Below are positions 18,547 through 27,433 of a stretch of DNA of 64,000 nucleotides, in pieces. How positions within the stretch are numbered: the stretch's first letter is position 1; each line of letters opens with the position of its first letter. Under the pieces are notes generated by a model that worked only from the letters and a program-made list of their open reading frames with translations, was not told the origin of the DNA and did not search any database. The stretch is from an uncultured Eubacteriales bacterium. GTDB taxonomy: Bacteria; Bacillota; Clostridia; Oscillospirales; Oscillospiraceae. The DNA lies in assembly GCA_902475855.1 (NCBI GenBank), contig CABSBF010000005.1:3677-67676 (forward strand), read 5' to 3'. The position numbers and the translations under genes were made by a program.

Positions 18547-20022
18547 ATGCTATATATTGGAATTGATCTTGGAACCTCTGCCTGCAAGCTCCTGCTTGTC
18601 GATGCGCAGGGTACAATTCTGAATACGGTTACGAAGACTTACCCCTCCAGCTTTCCGCAGCCCGGCTGGTCTGAACAGAATCCGGAGGACTGGTGGAATG
18701 CGGTTGTTGCAGGTGTGCCGGAGCTGCTTCTGGGATTTGACGCATCGCAGGTTGCCGGCATCGGCGCAGGCGGGCAGATGCACGGGCTTGTTGCGCTCGA
18801 TGCGCAGAATTGCGTGATCCGGCCGGCGATTTTGTGGAACGACGGCAGAACAGCCAAGCAGGTCGAGTACCTCAATGAGGAGGTCGGCCGCGAACACCTT
18901 TCCAAACTGACGGCCAATATCGCCTTTGCCGGGTTTACCGCGCCCAAGATCCTCTGGATGCGCGAAAATGAACCCGAAAACTACCACAGAATCGCAAAGA
19001 TCTTACTCCCAAAAGATTATGTTAACTTCAACCTGACAGGGATCCACTCCTGTGATTACTCTGACGCTTCCGGAATGCTGCTGCTTGACGTAAAACACAA
19101 GCGCTGGTCACAGGAGATGCTTTCCATCTGTGGCATCACGGAGGCGCAGCTTCCGAGACTCTATGAGAGCTTTGAAGTTGTCGGTACGCTCACCAGACAG
19201 GCAGCCGAGCAGCTCGGGCTGCCGGAAACGGTCAGGGTCGTTGCCGGTGCGGGCGACAACGCGGCGGCAGCCGTAGGCACCGGAACCGTGGGTGCGGGCG
19301 GATGCAATCTATCGCTTGGCACGTCCGGTACACTTTTTATTTCCTCCGAAACCTTCGGCGTTGACCCGAACAACGCGCTGCATGCTTTTGCCCATGCCGA
19401 CGGCGGCTATCACCTGATGGGCTGTATGCTCTCCGCGGCGAGCTGCAATCAGTGGTTCTGCAAAAATATTCTGAAAACAGAGGATTATTCCGGAGAACAG
19501 AACGAAATACCTGAGGAAAAACTCGGAGATAACCATGTCTATTTCCTTCCTTACCTGATGGGTGAGCGCAGCCCGATCAATGATACAAATGCGCGCGGCA
19601 CCTTCCTCGGTATGACCATGGACACCTCGCGTGCAGATCTTTTGCAGGCGGTTCTGGAGGGCGTGGCATTTGCAATCCGCGACTCCTTTGAGGTTGCAAA
19701 ATCGCTCGGCATTGAGATTTCCCGTTCGAACATCTGCGGCGGCGGTGCGAAAAGTCCGCTATGGCGCAGAATTTTCGCCAATGTCCTGGGGATCCCGCTT
19801 GATATGGTCAAAACCGAGCAGGGCCCGGGCTATGGTGCGGCCATGCTTGCCATGGTCGGCTGCGGGGAGTTTTCCTCCGTGCGCGAAGCGGCGAAGGCTC
19901 TTGTCGAAATTGCTGCGACTACCGAACCGGAACCGATGCTCACGGCCAAATATGAGGAACGCTACAAGAAATATCAACTGCTCTATCCTTCACTGAAACC
20001 CGTATTTTCCAAACTCGCTTAG
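18547..20022 (+). CDS. xylB: FGGY-family sugar kinase, xylulokinase-like
   Basis: A 491-residue kinase of the FGGY family. Seen: the N-terminal phosphate loop IGIDLGTSACK, the substrate loop GQMHGLVALD and the C-terminal ATP site CGGGAKSPLWRRIFAN. The GQMHG pattern is typical of xylulokinases, so D-xylulose is the best guess, although fuculose or ribulose kinases are close relatives. ATG 18547, eight codon-free bases past the GH3 stop, uses AGGTGA overlapping that stop as ribosome site; GTG 18538 is the alternative. It sits between a GH3 enzyme and a FucI-like isomerase, so isomerase plus kinase probably handle one released sugar. Confidence 0.85.
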   Translation: MLYIGIDLGTSACKLLLVDAQGTILNTVTKTYPSSFPQPGWSEQNPEDWWNAVVAGVPELLLGFDASQVAGIGAGGQMHGLVALDAQNCVIRPAILWNDGRTAKQVEYLNEEVGREHLSKLTANIAFAGFTAPKILWMRENEPENYHRIAKILLPKDYVNFNLTGIHSCDYSDASGMLLLDVKHKRWSQEMLSICGITEAQLPRLYESFEVVGTLTRQAAEQLGLPETVRVVAGAGDNAAAAVGTGTVGAGGCNLSLGTSGTLFISSETFGVDPNNALHAFAHADGGYHLMGCMLSAASCNQWFCKNILKTEDYSGEQNEIPEEKLGDNHVYFLPYLMGERSPINDTNARGTFLGMTMDTSRADLLQAVLEGVAFAIRDSFEVAKSLGIEISRSNICGGGAKSPLWRRIFANVLGIPLDMVKTEQGPGYGAAMLAMVGCGEFSSVREAAKALVEIAATTEPEPMLTAKYEERYKKYQLLYPSLKPVFSKLA

Positions 20023-20030
20023 GAGGCTTT

Positions 20031-21515
20031 ATGGACAAGATGAAAATGATTCAAAACATTCCGGAAGTAAAGCTTGGAATCATCGCGGTATCTCGCGACT
20101 GCTTTCCGCGCACGCTTTCGCAAATGCGCCGTGCCAACATCGTAAAGGAAAGCGGCATTTATGAATGCCCCGTAACCGTAGAAAACGAACTGGATATGCG
20201 GAAGGCGGTTGCTGACGTGAATTCGGCGGGCTGCAATGCGCTTGTTGTCTTTTTGGGGAATTTTGGCCCGGAAACGCCGGAAACGCTGATCGCAAAGTAT
20301 TTTGACGGCCCGTGCATGTTTGTTGCGGCGGCCGAGGGCGACGGCGACCTCATCAGCGGGCGCGGCGACGCATACTGTGGTATGCTCAACTGCTCCTACA
20401 ACCTCGGCCTGCGCGGCCTCAAAGGCTATATTCCGGAGTATCCGGTTGGTACGGCGGAGGAAATCGCAGGGATGATCAGGGAATTCCTGCCCATCGCCCG
20501 CGCGGTGATCGGCGTGAAGAATCTGAAAATCATCACCTTCGGGCCGCGTCCGCAGGACTTTTTCGCCTGCAATGCGCCAATCCACGGCCTCTATGAGCTT
20601 GGCGTCGAGGTGGAGGAAAACTCGGAGCTTGACCTGCTTGTGGCATATAAAGCGCACGCCGGTGATGCGCGCATTCCGGCAGTCTGCGAGGATATGAAGC
20701 GCGAATTGGGTGAGGGTCGCTACTACGCAGACCTGATGGAACGCATGGCGCAGTTTGAGCTGACTCTGCTGGACTGGGCGGAGACTCACAAGGGCGCACG
20801 CGACTACGTCGCCTTTGCGAATAAGTGCTGGCCGGCTTTCCCGGAGCAGTTCGGCTTTGAACCGTGTTATGTAAATTCAAGACTCGTTTCGCGCGGGATC
20901 CCCGTAGCCTGTGAAGTGGATATTTACGGTGCGCTGAGCGAGTACATCGGACTTTGCGTCAGCCAGGATGCGGTCACGCTGCTGGATATCAACAATTCCG
21001 TTCCGGCGAGCCTCTTTGCCTCGGAGATTCAGGGCAGATTTGACTATACTCTGACCGATACTTTCATGGGATTCCATTGCGGCAACACGCCGAGCTGCAA
21101 GCTCTGTGCCGACCGCGCGGTGAAATATCAGCTCATTCAAAACCGCCTTCTTGAAAACGGCGGCACGCCGGACTTTACCCGCGGCACGCTGGAGGCTGAC
21201 ATCGCACCCTCGGAGATCACATTCTACCGCTTGCAGTGCGACAGTGAAGGAACGCTGCGCTCCTACATTGCGCAGGGCGAGGTGCTTCCGGTTGCGACAG
21301 GCAGCTTTGGCGGGATCGGCATTTTTGCCATCCATGAGATGGGACGCTTCTACCGTCATGTACTGATCGAGAAACGTTATCCGCACCATGGCGCGGTGGC
21401 TTTCGGTCACTACGGCAAGGCGCTGTTTGAGGTCTTTAAGCTGCTCGGTGTGCGCGATATTGCCTACAATCAGCCCAAAGCCCTCCCATATCCGACTGAA
21501 AATCCGTTTGCATAA
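20031..21515 (+). CDS. FucI-like ketol isomerase (L-fucose/arabinose isomerase family)
   Basis: A 494-residue protein of the L-fucose isomerase-like family (COG2407 type), shorter than E. coli FucI (about 590). Seen: the metal and catalytic positions appear kept, namely Glu in CEVDIYGALSEY, Asp in LLDINNSVP (like the DWNN of FucI) and His near AFGHYGK. AGGAGG precedes ATG 20031, eight bases after the kinase stop. Inferred: it converts an aldose released by the locus to the ketose that the FGGY kinase phosphorylates. Candidate sugars are fucose and xylose, both found on plant N-glycans. Exact substrate unknown. Confidence 0.8.
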   Translation: MDKMKMIQNIPEVKLGIIAVSRDCFPRTLSQMRRANIVKESGIYECPVTVENELDMRKAVADVNSAGCNALVVFLGNFGPETPETLIAKYFDGPCMFVAAAEGDGDLISGRGDAYCGMLNCSYNLGLRGLKGYIPEYPVGTAEEIAGMIREFLPIARAVIGVKNLKIITFGPRPQDFFACNAPIHGLYELGVEVEENSELDLLVAYKAHAGDARIPAVCEDMKRELGEGRYYADLMERMAQFELTLLDWAETHKGARDYVAFANKCWPAFPEQFGFEPCYVNSRLVSRGIPVACEVDIYGALSEYIGLCVSQDAVTLLDINNSVPASLFASEIQGRFDYTLTDTFMGFHCGNTPSCKLCADRAVKYQLIQNRLLENGGTPDFTRGTLEADIAPSEITFYRLQCDSEGTLRSYIAQGEVLPVATGSFGGIGIFAIHEMGRFYRHVLIEKRYPHHGAVAFGHYGKALFEVFKLLGVRDIAYNQPKALPYPTENPFA

Positions 21516-21537
21516 AAGATAATTGGAGGAAACAAGG

Positions 21538-22416
21538 ATGTACACAATTGCGAATCAGGATCTTACCGTGACCGTTTCCCCGGATGGCGCGGAGCTTCAG
21601 AGCATCTGCGACGCAGAAGGTACGCAATACCTGTGGGACGGCAACCCTGCGTATTGGCCGGACCGCGCACTGAACCTGTTCCCTTACATTGCCCGGCTGC
21701 CACAGGGAAAGTACACTCTGGACGGCGAGGAGCATGAGATGCAGATCCACGGCATTGCACCTTATCGCCGCTTCCGCCTGCTGGAACAAAGTGTTGAACG
21801 CATTGTCCTGGAGCTGCACAGCGACGAGTATACGCTGGATCAGTATCCACGCGAGTTTTCCTTCCGCATTGGCTATGCTCTGGAGGGGAAATGCCTCAAT
21901 GTGACCTTTGAGGTGGAAAACCTGGATGTCAGGCCGATGTATTTCGGCCTCGGCGGGCATCCCGGGTTCCGCGTTCCCCTTGCCGGGGGAAAGCGCTTTG
22001 AGGACTACTGCCTTCGCTTCAGTGAGCCCTGTGCGCCGCAGCGTATCCTTTTTTCACCGGAGTGCTTTGTTACGGGAGAAACGACGCCCTTTGCGCTCCG
22101 GAACGGAACGGATATTCCGCTTCGGCACGAGATGTTTGACGAGGATGCGATTATACTGAGCGATACGGCGAAGGAAGTCACCCTGTGCGCGGAGGATGAT
22201 GCGCATGCCGTGACCGTCCGTTTCCCGCAAATGCGCTATGTTGGATTCTGGCATATGCCGAATACCGATGCCCCATATGTCTGCATTGAACCGTGGCTCT
22301 CTCTGCCTGCCTATGCGGGCCGAAAGGCGGTTCTGGAGGAGCAGGACAATCTGGCCGTGCTTGCTCCCGGCAAAGTCTACCGCAACTGCTGGTCGATTGA
22401 GATCCATAATTCCTGA
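21538..22416 (+). CDS. Aldose 1-epimerase family protein (LacX-like)
   Basis: A 292-residue mutarotase-fold protein. Seen: the family pattern SPDGAELQSI near the start, PYIARLP, IHGIAPYRRF (His) and the GLGGHPGFRVPL segment typical of LacX-like aldose 1-epimerases, ending WSIEIHN. ATG 21538 follows GGAGGA at good spacing; a TTG at 21523 is less likely. Role: interconverting alpha and beta anomers of the sugars released by the glycosidases so that kinase and isomerase can use them. Confidence 0.88.
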   Translation: MYTIANQDLTVTVSPDGAELQSICDAEGTQYLWDGNPAYWPDRALNLFPYIARLPQGKYTLDGEEHEMQIHGIAPYRRFRLLEQSVERIVLELHSDEYTLDQYPREFSFRIGYALEGKCLNVTFEVENLDVRPMYFGLGGHPGFRVPLAGGKRFEDYCLRFSEPCAPQRILFSPECFVTGETTPFALRNGTDIPLRHEMFDEDAIILSDTAKEVTLCAEDDAHAVTVRFPQMRYVGFWHMPNTDAPYVCIEPWLSLPAYAGRKAVLEEQDNLAVLAPGKVYRNCWSIEIHNS

Positions 22417-22430
22417 AGGAGAGGACGAAC

Positions 22431-24818
22431 ATGATAATCCGCGATTGGTTGTTTCACTTTGAAGATCTGCACCTGCCCTGCAAGGCCCCTTGTACAATGT
22501 ACAGCGTTCTGCTTGAGCATGAGAAAATTCCCGACCCGTTTTACGGTTTGAACGAACGCGAGTTGCAGCACCTTGGCGAGAAGGACTGCGCGTTCACGGC
22601 GGAGTTTTCTGTGGAGGATGCGCTGTTTGCACATGATTTTGCAGAGCTGACGCTTGCCGGAATTGACACGATCTGCGCCGTGTATCTCAACGGAAAACGG
22701 CTGGATCGCATCCGGAATATGCACCGCACCTATGTTTACGAGGTCAAAACGCTCTTGCTTCCCGGCAAGAATACCATTCGACTGGAATTCTCCTCTCCGA
22801 TGCGTTATTTTGCAGAGGCACAGCGCCGCCACTATCTCTATATGAACGACGGCGACACGCTGCCCGGCGCTGCGCATCTGCGCAAGGCGATGTATCAGTC
22901 CGGCTGGGATTGGGGCCCGACACTGCCCGACATGGGAATTCTGCGCCCGGTGGAACTGAAATTCTATGATACCGACCGGCTTGATCACGTCCTTGTCAAC
23001 CAACGCCATCATGACGGTGTTGTGGATGTCGATCTGCGGGTGTCTACCGCCAAGGAAAGCGGCTGCACTTTCACGGCGCTGCTGGATGGGAAGGAAATCA
23101 CCCTGACGGATGGCGAAGGTTCGTTCCGTGTAGAATCTCCGCGCCTCTGGTGGGTGCGCGGCTACGGCGAGCAGCCCCTTTATGAGCTTGAAGTCCGGCT
23201 GGTTTCTGACGGCCGTGTAATTGACTGCCAGAAGAAGAAAATCGGCCTGCGGACGTTGACCGTCAGCACAGCAAAGGATACCGATGGACGGGGCAGTGAG
23301 TTTTGCTTCGTACTCAACGGGATCAAGATTTTCTCCATGGGTGCAAACTATGTCCCGATGGATAACCTCCTCACGCGCGTGACACGCGAGCGGCAGGAGC
23401 AGCTCATCCGCCAGGCAGTGGATGCGAATTTCAACACGCTGCGCGTTTGGGGCGGCGGATACTATCCAGAGGATGATTTCTACGACCTGTGCGATGAGTA
23501 CGGCCTGATGGTCTGGCAGGATTTTATGGTTGCCTGCGCAAATATCTGGATGACTGACGACATGGAAGAGGAATTTAGGCGGGAGGCAACGGATAACCTG
23601 TGCCGCCTTCAGCACCATGCCTCGCTTGCACTTCTGTGCGGCAACAACGAAATGGAGGATATGATCCTCGGCGGTGCACAAAATGATGAGCTGGTGCATC
23701 AGGATTATCTGCGCCTGTATGAGCACCTTCTGCCGCAGCTTTGCCGCGAACTCGCCCCGGACACCTTCTATTGGCCGTCCAGCCCATCCTCAGGCGGCGG
23801 GTTTGACGAGCCCGGTGAATTCTCACGCGGCGACACGCACTACTGGAAGGTCTGGCATGGCGGCGTACCCTTCACGGCTTACCGACAAGAGCACTTCCGC
23901 TTCTGCTCGGAATATGGCTTCGAAAGCTTCCCCTCAATGAAAACCATTCGCAGCTTCTGCAAGGAAGAGGACGAAAACTGCTTCTCCCGCGTGATGGAAA
24001 ACCACCAGAAATGTAAGGGTGGAAACGGTAATATTCTTCGTTATTTGTCAAATAACTATCTGTATCCGTCCAAATTTGAGAATCTGGTCTATGCCTCGCA
24101 GCTCTTGCAGGCAGATGCGATTGCCTATGGTGTGGAGCACTTCCGCCGCGAACGCGGCTATTGCATGGGCTCAATCTATTGGCAGTTCAATGATTGCTGG
24201 CCGGTTGCGTCCTGGTCGAGTGTGGATTACTTCGGACGCTATAAAGCCTTGCACTATGCCGCGCGCCGCTTCTATGCGCCGGTTGCAATGGGACTGTTTG
24301 CGGAAAACGGCACGCTCGCGGTGAATATTGCCAATGAAACGCGAGAGACCTTCCGCGGAAGCGTCCGGCTCACGCTGTGCCGTGCAGATCTGACGGAGCT
24401 TGACCGCCGCGAGTGCGCGGTCGAGGTCACTGCGCTGAGCTCTTCTGACGTGCTGACCTACACGCTCCCGGAATTTGATCCCTATTCCTGCTTCCTTGCA
24501 GCGGATCTGTATGACGCGCAGGGCGCCTTCCTGACGCGGCGTGTTGAAACGCTCGTTCCGGCAAAGCATTTTGCATGGCGGAAGCCGACGCTTCAGGCAG
24601 AGTTCGTGGACAAGGACGGCGGCGTAGAGATCGCGGTATCCTCCGATGTCTTTACCAAGGGCGTCTTCCTCGATTTCTGCGGGTTTGACTGCGTCCTGAG
24701 CGATAATTTCTTCAGTCTGACGGATAAAGCGCCCTATCGCGTCTTTGTAAAGACCGAGAAATCCGCTGCCGAGCTGCGTGAAAATGCCGTATTCAAAACG
24801 GTTTACGACATCCGATAA
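22431..24818 (+). CDS. Beta-mannosidase, GH2 family
   Basis: A 795-residue GH2 enzyme. Seen: an N-terminal jelly-roll domain, immunoglobulin-like domain, then a TIM barrel with acid/base Glu407 in CGNNEMED and nucleophile Glu494 in CSEYGFESFP. QSGWDWGPTLPDMGILRPVEL and VWGGGYYPEDDFYDLCDEYGLMVWQDF are characteristic of beta-mannosidases rather than beta-galactosidases. No signal peptide, so cytoplasmic. Inferred role in this locus: cleaving the Man-beta-1,4-GlcNAc bond of the N-glycan core after GH38 has removed alpha-mannose; it could equally act on mannan oligosaccharides. Confidence 0.93.
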   Translation: MIIRDWLFHFEDLHLPCKAPCTMYSVLLEHEKIPDPFYGLNERELQHLGEKDCAFTAEFSVEDALFAHDFAELTLAGIDTICAVYLNGKRLDRIRNMHRTYVYEVKTLLLPGKNTIRLEFSSPMRYFAEAQRRHYLYMNDGDTLPGAAHLRKAMYQSGWDWGPTLPDMGILRPVELKFYDTDRLDHVLVNQRHHDGVVDVDLRVSTAKESGCTFTALLDGKEITLTDGEGSFRVESPRLWWVRGYGEQPLYELEVRLVSDGRVIDCQKKKIGLRTLTVSTAKDTDGRGSEFCFVLNGIKIFSMGANYVPMDNLLTRVTRERQEQLIRQAVDANFNTLRVWGGGYYPEDDFYDLCDEYGLMVWQDFMVACANIWMTDDMEEEFRREATDNLCRLQHHASLALLCGNNEMEDMILGGAQNDELVHQDYLRLYEHLLPQLCRELAPDTFYWPSSPSSGGGFDEPGEFSRGDTHYWKVWHGGVPFTAYRQEHFRFCSEYGFESFPSMKTIRSFCKEEDENCFSRVMENHQKCKGGNGNILRYLSNNYLYPSKFENLVYASQLLQADAIAYGVEHFRRERGYCMGSIYWQFNDCWPVASWSSVDYFGRYKALHYAARRFYAPVAMGLFAENGTLAVNIANETRETFRGSVRLTLCRADLTELDRRECAVEVTALSSSDVLTYTLPEFDPYSCFLAADLYDAQGAFLTRRVETLVPAKHFAWRKPTLQAEFVDKDGGVEIAVSSDVFTKGVFLDFCGFDCVLSDNFFSLTDKAPYRVFVKTEKSAAELRENAVFKTVYDIR

Positions 24819-24829
24819 GGCGGTACACA

Positions 24830-25486
24830 ATGAGAAATCTGTTTAATCCCGACAACCCCTTTATGCGCTTCCTTTCCCGGGTGGGCGAGATGATCATGGT
24901 GAATTTTTTCTTTCTCGTCTGCTCCATTCCGATCGTAACCTGCGGCGCGTCTATCGTTGCGCTGAATAAGGTAACGCAAAACATTGCGTTTGACGGGGAC
25001 AAGGGAGTGGTCAAGACCTTTTTCCGGGCGTTCTGCGACAATTTCAAGCAGGCGACGATCGCCTGGATGCTGATGCTGCTGTTCTTTGCCGGGATGGCCT
25101 GCAATCTGATTTTGGCGATGGCCTACACGTCCGGAGCGCTGCTGTTTCTCTGCAAGTGCATCATAGGCGTCCTGAGTGCGGTTGTGCTGTCGCTGGGTGC
25201 GTACCTGTTTCCCCTTATCGCGCGCTATGAAAACACACTGAAGGAGCACTTTGTCAATGCGGGCGTCCTGCTGATCGTCAAGCTGCCACGTACGCTGGTA
25301 ATGCTGCTGCTCAATGTACTTCCACTCCTTATTGCCTATTTTTCCCTGCCGCTGTTCTTCAAAACGCTGGTTTTCTGGCTGCTGCTGGGCTTTGCGTTCG
25401 TTAGTTACATTGCAAGCACACTGCTTGCTCCTGTTTTCCGCGAGCTGGAAGCCGACGACGGCCGGAACGTTGGCCTGATGAACTGA
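24830..25486 (+). CDS. YesL family membrane protein (DUF624)
   Basis: A 218-residue membrane protein with five or six helices. Seen: the N-terminal pattern NLFNPDNPFMRFLSRVGEMI and the ARYENTLKEHFVNA segment near 125, both usual for YesL. Known: yesL genes accompany YesMN and LplABC-type sugar loci in Firmicutes; the molecular function is not established. It is the last gene of the plus-strand glycan run, 11 bp after the beta-mannosidase. I see no strong terminator after it. Confidence 0.85.
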   Translation: MRNLFNPDNPFMRFLSRVGEMIMVNFFFLVCSIPIVTCGASIVALNKVTQNIAFDGDKGVVKTFFRAFCDNFKQATIAWMLMLLFFAGMACNLILAMAYTSGALLFLCKCIIGVLSAVVLSLGAYLFPLIARYENTLKEHFVNAGVLLIVKLPRTLVMLLLNVLPLLIAYFSLPLFFKTLVFWLLLGFAFVSYIASTLLAPVFRELEADDGRNVGLMN

Positions 25487-25852
25487 GGCGGGCAAATGGC
25501 ACCCGAACAATGCATGTATGCATGATAGGAACGGATGCGTTGAAAATGATAAAAACTTCAGTAGTTCGGGCTAATATATCTCTGCTTCTGCCAAATGCAA
25601 TGGGTGGAAAACCATTGACAAACTCTCCAAAAAATCGTATTATAATAGTAGAAATCGCAAAAAAACGCATATTTCGCAAAACACATTTTTGCTGAGCGAA
25701 TGCGCCCTCTGAAAATTATTTTTGGATAAGGCAGCGTTGCTTCGGGTACGGTACAGTCTGCCGGATTTGACCTGAAAGGCAATTTTTCTACAGCAGCGGC
25801 TTCCCGGCCGCATGGAAATTGTATGATGATTACAGAGGAAGAAGGCATAAAA
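25487..25852 (+). other. Non-coding gap and long leader before nagB
   Basis: A promoter lies at 25615-25643; from there to the nagB start is about 200 bases of leader. I find no riboswitch motif, terminator or credible short gene in it. Confidence 0.6.
25615..25643 (+). promoter_or_regulatory. nagB promoter
   Basis: TTGACA (25615-25620), a 17-bp spacer and TATTAT (25638-25643); an overlapping TATAAT at 25641 has a 20-bp spacer. It shows that nagB has its own transcription start separate from the glycan operon. Confidence 0.75.
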
Positions 25853-26596
25853 ATGAGACTGATAGAAGCAAAAGACTACCGCGAGGCAAGCCGACAGGTT
25901 GCAAACCTCATTTCCGCGCAGGTCATTCTGAAGCCGGACTGCGTGCTTGGTCTGGCCACGGGCAGCTCGCCCATCGGCGCGTATGAACAGCTCATTGACT
26001 GGTATAAAAAGGGCGACGTGGACTTTTCCAGGGTACGCAGCGTAAACCTGGACGAGTATGTCGGCCTTGCGCCCGCGCATGAGCAGAGCTATGCCTATTT
26101 CATGCACCACAACTTTTTTGACCACATCAACATCAATCCGAAAAATGTCCACCTTCCCGACGGCCTCGATCCGGACGCCGAAGGGCAGGGTAAAAAGTAT
26201 GATGCGCTGATCCATTCGCTGGGCGGCGTGGATTTGCAGCTTCTCGGTATCGGCCGTGACGGGCACATCGGCTTCAACGAGCCCTGTGACGAGTTTGTTA
26301 AAGGCACGCACTGCGTCGAGCTGACGCAGGATACGCGCGAGGCCAATGCGCGTTTCTTCGGCAGCATTGATCTTGTGCCGACGACGGCCTATACGATGGG
26401 CATTTTGGACATCATGCAGGCGCGCCGCGTGGTTATGATCGCCACTGGCAGCAGCAAGGCCGACATTCTGAAGGACGCCTTCTGGGGCCCGGTTACGCCG
26501 CAGATCCCGGCGTCGATCTTGCAGCTTCACCCGGACTTCACCCTCGTCGCGGACGAAGAGGCACTGGCCGTGATCCATCGGGAAAAGCTGGCCTAA
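25853..26596 (+). CDS. nagB: Glucosamine-6-phosphate deaminase
   Basis: A 247-residue cytoplasmic enzyme converting glucosamine 6-phosphate to fructose 6-phosphate and ammonia. Seen: the phosphate loop GLATGSSPIGAYE, catalytic Asp in NLDEYVGL, and the IGRDGHIGFNEP motif carrying the Asp-His-Glu residues. ATG 25853 has GAAGG at proper spacing; an upstream in-frame ATG at 25823 would add ten residues not usual in NagB. nagA and a GlcNAc kinase are not in the window. It is the logical sink for GlcNAc released by the GH20 enzyme. Confidence 0.96.
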   Translation: MRLIEAKDYREASRQVANLISAQVILKPDCVLGLATGSSPIGAYEQLIDWYKKGDVDFSRVRSVNLDEYVGLAPAHEQSYAYFMHHNFFDHININPKNVHLPDGLDPDAEGQGKKYDALIHSLGGVDLQLLGIGRDGHIGFNEPCDEFVKGTHCVELTQDTREANARFFGSIDLVPTTAYTMGILDIMQARRVVMIATGSSKADILKDAFWGPVTPQIPASILQLHPDFTLVADEEALAVIHREKLA

Positions 26597-26659
26597 AGAT
26601 GCAAAATAGATGCGGTCTATAGACCGGACTGCAAGCGATGCGAACAAGAATTTACCCTC

Positions 26660-26694
26660 AAAACGGAGGAGACAGAATGTCTCCTCCGTTTTTT
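26660..26694 (+). terminator. nagB intrinsic terminator
   Basis: A long perfect stem AACGGAGGAGACA/TGTCTCCTCCGTT with a GAA loop and a T-run after it. Confidence 0.9.
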
Positions 26695-26745
26695 GATCGA
26701 AAAAGGGCAGCGCCAATGTCAATGTAAAGACATGGAAAGTTTTGC

Positions 26746-26775
26746 TTGCGCGATGCGCCGGTTCTGCGGTATAAT
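26746..26775 (+). promoter_or_regulatory. pcp promoter
   Basis: TTGCGC (26746-26751), 18-bp spacer, TATAAT (26770-26775), about 24 bp before the start codon. Confidence 0.65.
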
Positions 26776-26798
26776 GGCCAAAAGAGGGAGGGACTACA

Positions 26799-27386
26799 AT
26801 GAAGAAGATTCTTGTGACCGGTTTTGACCCCTTCGGCGGCGAAACAATCAATCCGGCGTGGGAAGCGGTGCAGCGGCTTCCCGACCGCATCGGCGAAACG
26901 GAGATTTCTGTGTTGCAGGTTCCGACGGTGTTTGCTGCGGCAGCGCAGGCCGTGCTGAAGTGTGTGCAAAACGAAATACCGGATGCGATCGTCTGTGTCG
27001 GACAGGCGGGTGGCCGCGCAGCCGTTACGCCGGAAATGGTGGCAATCAATTTACAGTATGCCGCCATTGCCGACAATGCGGGGAATCTGCCGCACGATCT
27101 GCCGATTGTTCCGGGGGGACCTGCGGCCTATTTCTCAACGCTTCCTGTGCGAAAAATGGCAGAGGCAATTCAAAATGCAGGGCTGCCGGGCGCGGTTTCC
27201 TACAGCGCGGGCAGCTACGTGTGCAACGACCTGCTCTACCGCCTGCTGCACCATTTTGACGGTACGCCCACGCGCGTGGGCTTTCTTCACGTGCCCTATC
27301 TGCCGGAGCAGGCCAGAAACGGCGCCCCGGCGATGGAGATTTCGGATATGATCCGCGCTCTGGCCGCGGCGATGAAGGAAATATAA
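26799..27386 (+). CDS. pcp: Pyroglutamyl-peptidase I
   Basis: A 195-residue cysteine peptidase (C15) removing N-terminal pyroglutamate from peptides in the cytoplasm. Seen: the start KKILVTGFDPFGGE, the catalytic Glu in TPEMVAIN, Cys in SAGSYVCNDLLY and His in VGFLHVPYLPEQ. It is slightly shorter than the usual 200-215 residues but keeps all catalytic positions. It is a single gene with its own promoter and terminator. Confidence 0.95.
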   Translation: MKKILVTGFDPFGGETINPAWEAVQRLPDRIGETEISVLQVPTVFAAAAQAVLKCVQNEIPDAIVCVGQAGGRAAVTPEMVAINLQYAAIADNAGNLPHDLPIVPGGPAAYFSTLPVRKMAEAIQNAGLPGAVSYSAGSYVCNDLLYRLLHHFDGTPTRVGFLHVPYLPEQARNGAPAMEISDMIRALAAAMKEI

Positions 27387-27390
27387 ATGG

Positions 27391-27422
27391 AAGCTGCGGC
27401 TGAAAACCAGCCGCAGCTTTTT
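27391..27422. terminator. Bidirectional terminator between pcp and the DUF4349 gene
   Basis: A perfect 12-bp stem AAGCTGCGGCTG/CAGCCGCAGCTT with loop AAAAC and a T-run on the plus side. It ends both convergent genes. Confidence 0.88.
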
Positions 27423-27433
27423 CTAACATATTC

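Noticed and set aside
26614..26625. Short palindrome GGTCTATAGACC after nagB
   Set aside because: Six-base arms with no promoter or T-tract nearby; not enough to call an operator or terminator.
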